Origin: Rubrivivax sp.
GTDB taxonomy: Bacteria; Pseudomonadota; Gammaproteobacteria; Burkholderiales; Burkholderiaceae_C
NCBI GenBank assembly: GCA_022842595.1
Contig: JALHPF010000027.1
Span: forward strand, 18,796 to 82,795
Direction: 5' to 3'
DNA length: 64,000 nucleotides
The notes beneath the pieces were generated by a model. That model saw nothing but the letters and a program-made list of their open reading frames with translations. It ran no database searches and was not told where the DNA came from. Made by a program: the position numbers and the translations under genes. Positions 14,632 to 22,718 of the stretch are shown one piece after another (position 1 is the first letter of the stretch; every line of letters begins with the position of its first letter).

Positions 14632-17130
14632 ATGAACAAGTCGAGTACGCCCGCACGACGGCTTGTTCGCCGGCTGGCGGTCCTGGTGCTGGCGGGGGCC
14701 ATCGCCAGTTGCGGCGGTGACGGCAACGAAGGCGCCAACCCAGCGCCCCCAGTTGTGGCCGATCTGCCGGCAGCGGTGTCGATCACGGGCCCCGCCCAGG
14801 CCGAAACCGGTGCCCCTGTGCGCTGGCAGTCGAGCCTGGGAACCGTTCAACCCGGCTGGACGGTCCAGTGGAATTTCGGCGACGACACCGTCAGCACGGA
14901 GGCCGAGCCCAGCCACGCCTTCCGCCACGCGGGCGACTACACGGTGCGCTTCACCGTCAGCCGAAGCGGCAGCGACAGCCGCACCGCCAGCGCCAGCGTG
15001 CAGGTTCGCGCCACGGCTCTGACCGCAGGTCTGAACTGCAGCGGGCCAGGATCCTCCGCCTGGTGCTGGCAACGACCGCAGCCCTTCGCCATCGACCTGA
15101 GCGCTGCCGCGCTCATCGACCGCCAGACAACGGTGGCCGTCGGCCCGGGCAACGCCATCGTGGCCACGCGCAATGGCGGCAACGACTGGTCGCTGCTGAC
15201 GGCACCCGCTGCGCCACCGCTGCCACCCAACACCACCGCCGCCGCGGCCAACCGGCTGGACATCGTGCGTTTCGCCGACACCCAGGTGGGCGTCGCCACG
15301 GCCAGCTATCCGGGCCGCGTGTTGCGCACGGTGGACGGCGGCGCCACCTGGTCGGCCACCGCCGAGGTACCGATGTTCTGGATCCGCGCCGTCTGGATGC
15401 TGGATCGCCAGACCATCGTGCTCACCGGCTTCCGCGCCTACGACCGTTTCGGCTACGGCCTGCGCTTCGCCGACCTGAGCCTGGTCAGCAGCGATGGTGG
15501 CCAGACCTGGCGCGAGGCGGCTCTACTGGTCACCAACGTCACGACCGACCGTACCCTGTGGACGGTGGAGGCATTCCCGGGCTATGGCGCCGATCGCATC
15601 AGCGTCTCGAGGGACCTGGGCCTGACCGCGGTCGACGCAAGCCCCTGCTGCCTGTCATCGCCCCTGTTTGAGCTGCGCGCAGGCCTGCCCGAAGACAGCG
15701 ACCAGCTGCTGTGGAGCCAGGCGCAGCAGAGCTCGCTCGCAGTGCCCGTGCAGCAGCGCCTGCACCGCAGCACCGATGCGGGCCGCAGCTGGAGCACGGT
15801 CAATGTGCAACCCCCGGGCGGCGACCTGAGCCTGCGGCTGGAGGCAGCGGGCCATGTGTCCGCCAGCGAAGTCTGGGCCACATTCCAACAAACGACGTTC
15901 AACGCCCAGGGAGAGAGAAGGACTCTGTGGCAGCGCGCGAGCAGCCGCGACGGTGGCGCCACCTGGTCGGCCGTTGGCGCGTCGATCGAAGGGAACAGCC
16001 GGCTGTTCCGCATGGACAGCCGTGGCTGGGCGCTGGCGGGCGACTCGGCCGAGTTGCGCTGGTTCGAGGATGGCGACAGCAACCTGAAGACCTTGCGGCT
16101 GCCGGAAAGCGCCCAGGAACTTCGAGTGCTGCGGCGCCGCGACGGCGTGCTGCTGGCCGGTTTCGGCGACCCCCACCGCTGGGCGCTGTCCAGCGACCAG
16201 GGCGCCACCTGGAAGTCCTTGCCAGGCAGCCAACCCGGCCCGGCACCGGGAGCGATCAGCGGCCTGTGGTTCTTCGACACCCAGCGTGGCCTGGCCAGCA
16301 GCAGCGACGGCGGCTTCCTGGCCACGGACAACGGCGGTCGCACCTGGACCGCCCAGGCCAGCGGCCCGGACCGTACCTGGGCGAACCTGCACTTCACCAG
16401 CGACGGCACCGGCTGGGCGCTGGCCGCCGACGGCCTGCGGCGTTCCATCGACCGTGGGCTGAACTGGTCCACGATCAGCCTGCCGGGCGCGACGCCCCGG
16501 GTTCTGCACGCCGTCGATGCGCGGCAGGCCTGGGTGCTGGTGTCGGTGTGCACGGACGCCAACAACCCGGCCAGCTGCAGCACGCAGTGGCAGGCCACCC
16601 GCGACGGTGGCGTGAACTGGGTCCGCGTGCCCGTGCCCGACGGCGTCGTGAGGCTGCACTTCACCAGTTCCACCGACGGCATTGCCTTCGCTGGCAGCCG
16701 GGTCCATGTCACCAGCGACGGCGGCCAGACATGGACCGAGTCGGCGTTCGCCGCGCCTACCCTGGCACTGAAGCAGATCCGCTTCGTGGATACCCGCCGT
16801 GGCTGGATGCTGTTCTCGGGCGTGGTGGGGCCGCGGGGCGGTAACGCGTCGGGGCTGCTGCTCACTCGCGACGGCGGGCGCAGTTGGTCCGCTTCGGCCC
16901 TGCCCGGCGCGCTGGTGCTGGAGGACATGGCCTTTGCCGACCCGATGAACGGCTGGATCGTGGGCGGGAACGGCACGATCCTGGCGACCCGCGACGGTGG
17001 CGAACACTGGGAGCTGCAGAAGTCCGGCACCCCGCGCGGGCTGAGGGTGGTGGCGGCCTTCGATGCCTTCACGGCCTGGGTCGGCGGCGAGCGCGGCAGC
17101 TTGCTGGCCACCGGAGCCGGCGGCCGCTAG
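14632..17130 (+). CDS. PKD/Asp-box (YCF48-like) lipoprotein
   Basis: Secreted lipoprotein of 832 residues. The lipobox (AVLVLAGAIASC) is followed by a PKD-type domain (about 35-120; VQWNFGDDTVSTEAEPSHAF). At least ten Asp-box repeats of the form S/T-x-D-x-G-x-T/S-W follow, such as VDGGATWS, SSDGGQTW, STDAGRSW, SRDGGATW, SSDQGATW, TDNGGRTW and RDGGEHWE. Such repeats build beta-propellers seen in YCF48/HCF136 assembly factors, sialidases and sortilin-like proteins. No catalytic sialidase residues were recognised, so a binding or structural role on the cell surface is more likely. The ATG at 14632 is preferred over 14596 because the lipoprotein signal starts there. It diverges from zwf and appears monocistronic. 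Confidence 0.78.
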   Translation: MNKSSTPARRLVRRLAVLVLAGAIASCGGDGNEGANPAPPVVADLPAAVSITGPAQAETGAPVRWQSSLGTVQPGWTVQWNFGDDTVSTEAEPSHAFRHAGDYTVRFTVSRSGSDSRTASASVQVRATALTAGLNCSGPGSSAWCWQRPQPFAIDLSAAALIDRQTTVAVGPGNAIVATRNGGNDWSLLTAPAAPPLPPNTTAAAANRLDIVRFADTQVGVATASYPGRVLRTVDGGATWSATAEVPMFWIRAVWMLDRQTIVLTGFRAYDRFGYGLRFADLSLVSSDGGQTWREAALLVTNVTTDRTLWTVEAFPGYGADRISVSRDLGLTAVDASPCCLSSPLFELRAGLPEDSDQLLWSQAQQSSLAVPVQQRLHRSTDAGRSWSTVNVQPPGGDLSLRLEAAGHVSASEVWATFQQTTFNAQGERRTLWQRASSRDGGATWSAVGASIEGNSRLFRMDSRGWALAGDSAELRWFEDGDSNLKTLRLPESAQELRVLRRRDGVLLAGFGDPHRWALSSDQGATWKSLPGSQPGPAPGAISGLWFFDTQRGLASSSDGGFLATDNGGRTWTAQASGPDRTWANLHFTSDGTGWALAADGLRRSIDRGLNWSTISLPGATPRVLHAVDARQAWVLVSVCTDANNPASCSTQWQATRDGGVNWVRVPVPDGVVRLHFTSSTDGIAFAGSRVHVTSDGGQTWTESAFAAPTLALKQIRFVDTRRGWMLFSGVVGPRGGNASGLLLTRDGGRSWSASALPGALVLEDMAFADPMNGWIVGGNGTILATRDGGEHWELQKSGTPRGLRVVAAFDAFTAWVGGERGSLLATGAGGR

Positions 17131-17162
17131 TTGCTTCCTGTCGGCAGCGCGGCCAGGGCGGT

Positions 17163-18341
17163 TCAGTTCCGCAGCGCCTGTTCCAGGTCGTTGATCAGGT
17201 CCTCGCAGTGCTCGATGCCCACCGACAGCCGCAGCAGGTCGGGCGGCGCCGGCGTGCCGGCGCCTTCGACGCTGGCGCGGTGTTCGATCAGGCTTTCGGT
17301 TCCGCCCAGCGAGGTGGCGCGCTTCCACAGCTTCGTGCGCGCGGCCACGGCAATCGCATGGGCTTCGCCATGGCGCGCGCGGATCGACAGCATGCCGCCG
17401 AAGCCGCCGTGCATCTGCGCCTTGGCCACCTCGTGCCCCTGGCAGCCCGGCAGGCCGGGGTACAGCACCTCGGCGACCTGCGCATGGCCGTTGAAATGCT
17501 CGGCGATGCGCTGCGCCGACGCGCAGGCTGCGCGCACGCGCAGGTGCAGCGTGCGCATGCCGCGCAGCAGCAGGAAGGCCTCGAAGCTTCCGAGCGTGCC
17601 GCCGATCTGCGCACGCACCTTGCGCACCCGTTGCCAGTGGTCCTGGCTGTCGGTCGACACCCGCGCCACCAGGGCGCCGGCAATCAGGTCGGAATGGCCG
17701 TTCAGGTACTTGGTGGCGGCGTGCATCACGATGTCGGCGCCCAGCAGCAGCGGCCGCGTGAGCATCGGCGTCGGCACGGTCGAGTCCACCGCCAGCAGGG
17801 CGCCAGCGACATGCGCCAGGCGCGCGGTTTCGGCGATGTCGGTCACGGTCCACAGCGGGTTGGCCGGCGTTTCGATCCACACCAGCTTGGTCTGCCCCGG
17901 GCGCAGTGCGGCCTGCACCGCGGCCGGGCTGGTCATGTCGATGAGCTCGACCTGCAGGCCCCAGCCGGTGGCAAACGTCATCAGCCAGTTGCGCAGCGAC
18001 CAGTACATCACCTGCGGCGCCAGCACATGGTCACCCGGCTGCAGCGCCTGGAATACCGCCGTGGCCGCGGCCATGCCGCTGGCGAACAGCAGCGCCTCGT
18101 CGCCCTCTTCCAGCCGGCACAGCACGGCCTCGGCCTGGTCGAAGGCGGGGTTGTCGGCGCGGGCATAGACGCGGCCGCTGCGGTACTGGTTGTCGGGGTC
18201 GCGCAGGTAGGTGCTGCTGACGTGGATGGGCGGGATGACGGCGCGCGTGGCTTCGTCGATCCAGCCCAGGGCCTGGGCGGCGATGCTGTCGGGGTGTTGC
18301 TGGTCGTGTGACTTGGCGTTCATGAACTCACTGCTGCTCAT
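17163..18341 (-). CDS. PLP-dependent Cys/Met metabolism enzyme (cystathionine gamma-synthase/lyase family)
   Basis: Fold-type I PLP enzyme, 392 residues, of the transsulfuration family. The Schiff-base lysine is in HAATKYLNGHSD (about residue 211). Other family marks are SGMAAATAVFQAL, VWIETPANPLWTVTDI, and the C-terminal SLGGTESLIEHRAS and LLRLSVGIEHCEDLINDL. The family includes cystathionine gamma-synthase, cystathionine beta- and gamma-lyase and methionine gamma-lyase; sequence reading alone does not separate them. The start at 18341 overlaps the stop of the beta-helix gene (ATGA), which favours it over the ATG at 18323. It is the last gene of the gspA-gspB operon, an unexpected place for a metabolic enzyme. 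Confidence 0.85.
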   Translation of the reverse strand: MSSSEFMNAKSHDQQHPDSIAAQALGWIDEATRAVIPPIHVSSTYLRDPDNQYRSGRVYARADNPAFDQAEAVLCRLEEGDEALLFASGMAAATAVFQALQPGDHVLAPQVMYWSLRNWLMTFATGWGLQVELIDMTSPAAVQAALRPGQTKLVWIETPANPLWTVTDIAETARLAHVAGALLAVDSTVPTPMLTRPLLLGADIVMHAATKYLNGHSDLIAGALVARVSTDSQDHWQRVRKVRAQIGGTLGSFEAFLLLRGMRTLHLRVRAACASAQRIAEHFNGHAQVAEVLYPGLPGCQGHEVAKAQMHGGFGGMLSIRARHGEAHAIAVAARTKLWKRATSLGGTESLIEHRASVEGAGTPAPPDLLRLSVGIEHCEDLINDLEQALRN

Positions 18342-19507
18342 TTTTGAAAGGCGCCCGGCGACCAGCTGCGGCGGTCGGGGCTGAGAGGCCGGCTGCCCAT
18401 GGGCCAGCTGAATTCGGCCTTGGGGGACAGGTCGACGCCGCGCACCGCACGCGGGTCGATGCCGCTGCCGCGCCAGATCGAGTCGGCCGGCAGCTCGAAA
18501 GCATAGGTTTCGGCGTCGGCCAGCATGCCGGCCGTGGCCGGGCGGTTGCCGTCGAAAAGACCCGCCGCGCCCAGCCAGAACAGGCCGGGGCCGACGAGCA
18601 GGTTGTTCACCGCCAGCACGTCGGTGCCCGCCGGCAGCTTGTCGCTCCAGACCCGCAGGAACCAGGCCGGCGTGCGCATGCCGTTGATCAGCGTGTTGTG
18701 CGCCAGGTACAGCGCGTTGCGGTCCCAGGCCGAGCCTTCGCTGCCGTAGGCCACCAGCACGCGGTTCTGGGTGCGCGGGCTCTGGCCGATGACGTTGCCG
18801 ATGACGGTGGCCAGCCCACCCGCCGGCAGGTCGATCTCGTAGGACGAACCACCGGTGCTGCCGTCGTGAAGGAAGCTGTAGCCGATGAAGCTTTCGCGCG
18901 CCCGCGACTTGATCATGTGGCCTTCGAAGCCTTGCTGGAAGCGGCTGCCCGTGACGTCCAGCCGCGCGATGCGGCCCACGTTCAGCAGGTGCGGCAGCCC
19001 GCCTTCGACGCGCGGCGCCAGTCCGAACTGGGTGTTTTCGATGCTCAACCGGGCCTTGTCGTCGTTGATGGCCAGGATGCCGTGTTCGTTGTCGAAGAAG
19101 CTGCAGTCGCGCACGCTCAGAACGCCACCTTCCTGGCGCAGGCCGGCGCCCGAGCCGTCCTGTGCCCGGGCGCCGCGGAATTCGATGTTCTGCACCAGCA
19201 CCTCGCCGCCGCGCACCGTCCACAGCGCGCGCTGCGCCAGCGGCTGGCTGCCGCCGTGCATCACCGGGCGCTTGCCGACGCCACGCAGCACCAGCTTGCG
19301 CTGTTCGATGAGCAAGGGCTGGTCGCGGTAGTCGCCCGACAGCACTTCGATGGTGTCGCCGTCGCGCGCCATGGCCACGGCCCGGGCCAGCGACAGCGGC
19401 ACGCCATCGGGCCCGGCGATCAGGGTTTCGGCCTGCGCCGCCAGGCCAGCAAGGGCCAGCGCCCAGGCCAGCAGCGCACGCACCAGGGGGAAGATTGCGG
19501 CGACCAT
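18338..19507 (-). CDS. Secreted right-handed parallel beta-helix protein
   Basis: Protein of 389 residues with an N-terminal signal peptide ending near residue 27 (LALAGLAAQAE). The rest looks like a right-handed parallel beta-helix: repeated short strands rich in V, I, N and G (LVLRGVGKRPVMHGG, VLVQNIEFRGARAQDGSG, LSVRDCSFFDNEHGILAIND). Folds of this type occur in pectate lyases, alginate epimerases and adhesins; no catalytic set was recognised. Its ATG directly abuts the gspB stop codon and its own stop overlaps the PLP enzyme gene, so translation is coupled on both sides. It could be a substrate of the secretion system served by GspAB, but this is inference. Confidence 0.75.
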   Translation of the reverse strand: MVAAIFPLVRALLAWALALAGLAAQAETLIAGPDGVPLSLARAVAMARDGDTIEVLSGDYRDQPLLIEQRKLVLRGVGKRPVMHGGSQPLAQRALWTVRGGEVLVQNIEFRGARAQDGSGAGLRQEGGVLSVRDCSFFDNEHGILAINDDKARLSIENTQFGLAPRVEGGLPHLLNVGRIARLDVTGSRFQQGFEGHMIKSRARESFIGYSFLHDGSTGGSSYEIDLPAGGLATVIGNVIGQSPRTQNRVLVAYGSEGSAWDRNALYLAHNTLINGMRTPAWFLRVWSDKLPAGTDVLAVNNLLVGPGLFWLGAAGLFDGNRPATAGMLADAETYAFELPADSIWRGSGIDPRAVRGVDLSPKAEFSWPMGSRPLSPDRRSWSPGAFQK

Positions 19508-20257
19508 CTAGAGCGGTACCTCCACGCGCATCTCGCGCCAGCGCAGCACCGCCGACTTCGGGCCGATGCGCTCGACCGTGACGCCAGCAGCCGCGCCTTC
19601 ACCTTCGCGCACGACCTGGCCGTTGATGATGACGAAGCGGCTGGGCGGGTCGGCCGAATACACCGAGCCGCCCACCGTCATGGCCGGCATCTCGCGGCGC
19701 AGGTCGGGCGACAGCTGGGCCAGCGGGATCGCTCTTGGCGGTGACGGCGCTGACGCCGCTACGGGCGCGGCCGGCACGGTCGGCATGCTCGCCTCGACAG
19801 GCAGGGCTGGCGGTGCTTGCAGCGCCGCGGGCGGCCTGGCTTCGGCCGGGGCAGGCGCGGGCAGCGGCGTGGCCGCCGCGAGATCGCGCCGCGCAGGGGC
19901 CGCGGCCAGCGGGCTCGTTGCCACTGGTGGCGCGGCGGCAGGTACCGGCACCGGAACAGGCGCAGCAGCCACAGGCACCGGCACTTGAACCGGCACCGGC
20001 ACCGGCGTCACCTGCACCTGCACCACCGGGGGCGGCGCCGGGGCAGGCGCCGGCCGGCCGAATGTCCACCAGGCCAGCGCGGCCAGCAGCCCCAGCGCGA
20101 GCCCGAGTGCCAGCCACAGCGCCTGGGGCCGCGCGGGCGCAGCTTCGGGTTCGGGCGCCGACGCGCCAAGCGGCCGCGCATGCAGGCCGGGAACGGCGCC
20201 CTTCTCGCGTTCACGCTCAGCGTCGGCGCGGCGCAGGGCATCGAGGATGTAGGACAT
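19508..20257 (-). CDS. gspB: General secretion pathway protein B (GspB)
   Basis: Inner-membrane protein of 249 residues. The N-terminus is the family hallmark (MSYILDALRRADAERER, GAVPGLH), followed by one transmembrane helix (about 60-80). A long Pro/Val/Ala-rich spacer comes next, then a C-terminal GspB domain (about 195-249; AMTVGGSVYSADPPSRFVII). With GspA it helps insert or anchor the type II secretion secretin in the cell wall. The ATG at 20257 gives the canonical N-terminus; 13 residues from an earlier start were dropped. It starts four bases after gspA ends. Confidence 0.9.
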   Translation of the reverse strand: MSYILDALRRADAEREREKGAVPGLHARPLGASAPEPEAAPARPQALWLALGLALGLLAALAWWTFGRPAPAPAPPPVVQVQVTPVPVPVQVPVPVAAAPVPVPVPAAAPPVATSPLAAAPARRDLAAATPLPAPAPAEARPPAALQAPPALPVEASMPTVPAAPVAASAPSPPRAIPLAQLSPDLRREMPAMTVGGSVYSADPPSRFVIINGQVVREGEGAAAGVTVERIGPKSAVLRWREMRVEVPL

Positions 20258-20261
20258 GGCG

Positions 20262-21983
20262 TCAGCGATCCTGCAACAGGCCAGGTTCGTCGGCACGACC
20301 CAGCAGCATCAGCGTCAATGGCCCGGCCAGGCCATCGGCCTGCAGGCCGTTGGCCACCTGGAAGGTTCGCACCTGCTCGCGCAACGGGCCGGCGGATGGG
20401 TTCACCCCGGCCGCGGCCAGACGCTGCTGCAGCCAGGCCTGGGTGGCCGGGGCGTCGGTGGCATCCGGGCCAGGGCGCCAGCCCGGTGGCGGGCGCCAGA
20501 AGGTGGCAAATTCACCGCGCCACACCCGCGCCAGTTCCGCCAAGGGCAGGCGCCAGCGCTTGTCGCCGGCGGCCAGCGTGGCGCCATTGGCGCCGAAGCC
20601 CAGCAGCTTCACGTACACCGGCGCGGCAGCGTCGTCGCGCAGCACCAGCAAGGCTGGGCGCGCCATCTGGCGCAGCACGCCCAGGCCGCTGCCTGCGCGG
20701 TAGCACACCAGACCGGCGGCCAGCGCCTGCTCGCAGGGTTCGCCGGCGGCCAGGCTGGTCTTCCAGTGCAGCGCCAGATCACGCCAGGCCGTGGCTTCGT
20801 CGCGCCAGGCGGCGGCCAGCACGGCGCCAGGGTCGGCAATCGTCAGCTCGGCGCCCAGCCCATCGCCGCCAGCAGGGGGGCCTGCAGTGGCCGACGCTGC
20901 GGCAGCCACGGCCGCCGATGCCGAAGCCATCGTTCCCTGCCCGACCGATGCCGAACGCGCCACGGCCGCGGCCGATGGCGGCACGGCGCCGGCCAGGGCC
21001 GGCGCCCTGGCCTCACGGACCGGGCCGGCCAGCCCGAGTTCGCTGCGCCAGACCCAGGCCGCCGCCACGGCCAGCGTGGCGACGCCCGCGGCCACGCCGA
21101 AGGCCCGCCCGCGGGCCCGCATCCCGGGCGCCAAGGCGGCTGCCGTGCCCGGGAGTGGCGGGCCGAACACTTCCCGTGCAGCCTTCTCGACCATGTCGGC
21201 GCTGACCCGGTGCTGGCCATGGGCATAGGCGCCCAGCAGGGCGCGGTCGCACAGCAGGTTGATGCGCCGCGGCACGCCGCCCGTCAGCGCGTGGATGCGC
21301 GCCACGCCGCGGCTGTCGAAGGGTTCACGCCCGCCTGCCGGCCCGGCCACTGCCAGCCGGTGCTGGATGTACTGGCCGGTTTCGGCCGCCGACAGCGCCG
21401 GCAGGTGGTAGCGCGCGATCACCCGCTGCGCCATCTGTTCCAGTTCCGGCCGGGCCAGCATGTCGCGCAGTTCCGGCTGGCCGATGAGCACGATCTGCAG
21501 CAGCTTGCGTTCCGCGGTTTCCAGGTTCGTCAGCAGTCGCAGCTGCTCCAGCACGTCGGCAGCCAGGCTCTGGGCCTCGTCGATGATCAGCACGGTGTGG
21601 CGGCCGGCGGCATGGGCCGACAGCAGGAAGCCGTTCAGCGCGTCGACATAGGCCTTGACCGACGGCGCCTGGCCCGCAGCAGCGGCAGGCGCGACGACGC
21701 CGAATTCCTCGCAGATCGTCTGCAGCAGTTCGACGACGGTGAGCTTGGGGTTGAAGATGTACGCCACGGCGCAATGCGCAGGCACCTGGTCGAGGAAGGC
21801 GCGGCAGACGGTCGTCTTGCCGGCACCGATTTCCCCCGTCAGCAAGACGAAGCCGCCACCGCCCGACACGCCATACAGCAGATGCGCCAGCGCCTCGCGG
21901 TGCATGTCGCTCATGAACAGGAAACGCGGGTCCGGCGCAATGGAGAAGGGCTCCTTGCTCAGCCCGAAGAATGGCGCGTACAT
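20262..21983 (-). CDS. gspA: GspA/ExeA-type AAA ATPase with peptidoglycan-binding domain
   Basis: ExeA-type protein, 573 residues. Its N-terminal cytoplasmic ATPase starts with the typical MYAPFFGLSKEPFSIAPDPR, with Walker A GEIGAGKTT (50-58) and Walker B LIIDEAQ (about 132-138), and FSI/DPRFL marks of the family. A transmembrane helix follows at about 308-326. The periplasmic part ends in a peptidoglycan-binding domain (about 505-565; VRTFQVANGLQADGLAGPLTL). In Aeromonas, ExeA and ExeB use ATP to assemble the secretin in the outer membrane across the wall. It is the first gene of a four-gene minus-strand operon. No other gsp genes lie in the window. Confidence 0.92.
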   Translation of the reverse strand: MYAPFFGLSKEPFSIAPDPRFLFMSDMHREALAHLLYGVSGGGGFVLLTGEIGAGKTTVCRAFLDQVPAHCAVAYIFNPKLTVVELLQTICEEFGVVAPAAAAGQAPSVKAYVDALNGFLLSAHAAGRHTVLIIDEAQSLAADVLEQLRLLTNLETAERKLLQIVLIGQPELRDMLARPELEQMAQRVIARYHLPALSAAETGQYIQHRLAVAGPAGGREPFDSRGVARIHALTGGVPRRINLLCDRALLGAYAHGQHRVSADMVEKAAREVFGPPLPGTAAALAPGMRARGRAFGVAAGVATLAVAAAWVWRSELGLAGPVREARAPALAGAVPPSAAAVARSASVGQGTMASASAAVAAAASATAGPPAGGDGLGAELTIADPGAVLAAAWRDEATAWRDLALHWKTSLAAGEPCEQALAAGLVCYRAGSGLGVLRQMARPALLVLRDDAAAPVYVKLLGFGANGATLAAGDKRWRLPLAELARVWRGEFATFWRPPPGWRPGPDATDAPATQAWLQQRLAAAGVNPSAGPLREQVRTFQVANGLQADGLAGPLTLMLLGRADEPGLLQDR

Positions 21984-22073
21984 GTGGCGAGGATACCGAG
22001 CCGCGGCACCCGCCCGTGGTCGGCCGGCAAAGAACAGTGCCGTTTTCCACCTGCACTGCCCGGCATCGAACCC

Positions 22074-22100
22074 TCAAGGCTCGGGCAAGATGGCCGAAAA
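22074..22100 (+). promoter_or_regulatory. Candidate sigma-28 (FliA) promoter
   Basis: TCAAGGCT (22074-22081), 11 bases, then GCCGAAAA (22093-22100). The FliA consensus is TAAAGTTT-N11-GCCGATAA, so the spacing is exact, the -10 matches seven of eight and the -35 five of eight. It lies 91 bases upstream of a Cache protein and chemoreceptor pair, the kind of genes FliA controls. Confidence 0.5.
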
Positions 22101-22191
22101 CCCGACAGTAGGCCGACTACGGCCTGCGCCGGCAGGCGGTTCCAAGCCTTCGGCGCCAAACCCCAACCCTCGACTCCATCAAGACCCGACC

Positions 22192-22683
22192 ATGAAGACT
22201 CTTGCCCACACCCTCGTCGCCACCCTGCTGTTCAGCGCCGCTGCGGTCGCCCACGCCAACGACCCCAAGGCGACGATCTCCGACCTGGACGCCCGCCTGG
22301 CCAAGATCGGCGCGCCGAAGCTCGAAGGCACCGACGTCGTCGGTGGCAAGACCGTGCCCGCCATCTTTTTCGGTGAGCGCAAGATCAACAACAACTACGA
22401 CGTCGTCGACGCCATCCGCAAAGCCCACCAGGCCACGGCCACGGTGTTCGTGAAGGACGGGGAAGAGTTCGTGCGTGTCAGCACCAACGTGCTCACGCCC
22501 GAAGGCAAGCGCGGCGTCGGCACGCAGCTGGCGCGCAATGCCGCCTACGCCGCCGTCAGCAAGGGCCAGCAGTTCTGCGGCCCGATCGACGTGCTGGGCA
22601 CCGCCTTCGACGCTTGCTACAACCCGATCAAGGACGGCAGCGGCCAGATCATCGGCGTCAGCTACATCGGTCACAAGAAATAA
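22192..22683 (+). CDS. Periplasmic single-Cache-domain protein
   Basis: Secreted protein of 163 residues with a signal peptide ending near residue 22 (LLFSAAAVAHA). The mature part resembles a free Cache_3/Cache_2-type sensory domain: KTVPAIFFGERKINNNYDVVDAI, ATVFVKDGEEFVRVSTNV, GTAFDACYNPIKD and the terminal QIIGVSYIGHKK. Cache domains usually sit inside chemoreceptors and kinases. Here it is a separate soluble protein encoded 35 bases before a methyl-accepting chemotaxis protein, so a ligand-binding partner of that receptor is a reasonable inference. Two cysteines (FCG and DACYN) may form a disulfide. Confidence 0.75.
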   Translation: MKTLAHTLVATLLFSAAAVAHANDPKATISDLDARLAKIGAPKLEGTDVVGGKTVPAIFFGERKINNNYDVVDAIRKAHQATATVFVKDGEEFVRVSTNVLTPEGKRGVGTQLARNAAYAAVSKGQQFCGPIDVLGTAFDACYNPIKDGSGQIIGVSYIGHKK

Positions 22684-22718
22684 GTCTTGCCCGCCTTGCA
22701 GTTGACACAGGATCCCCG

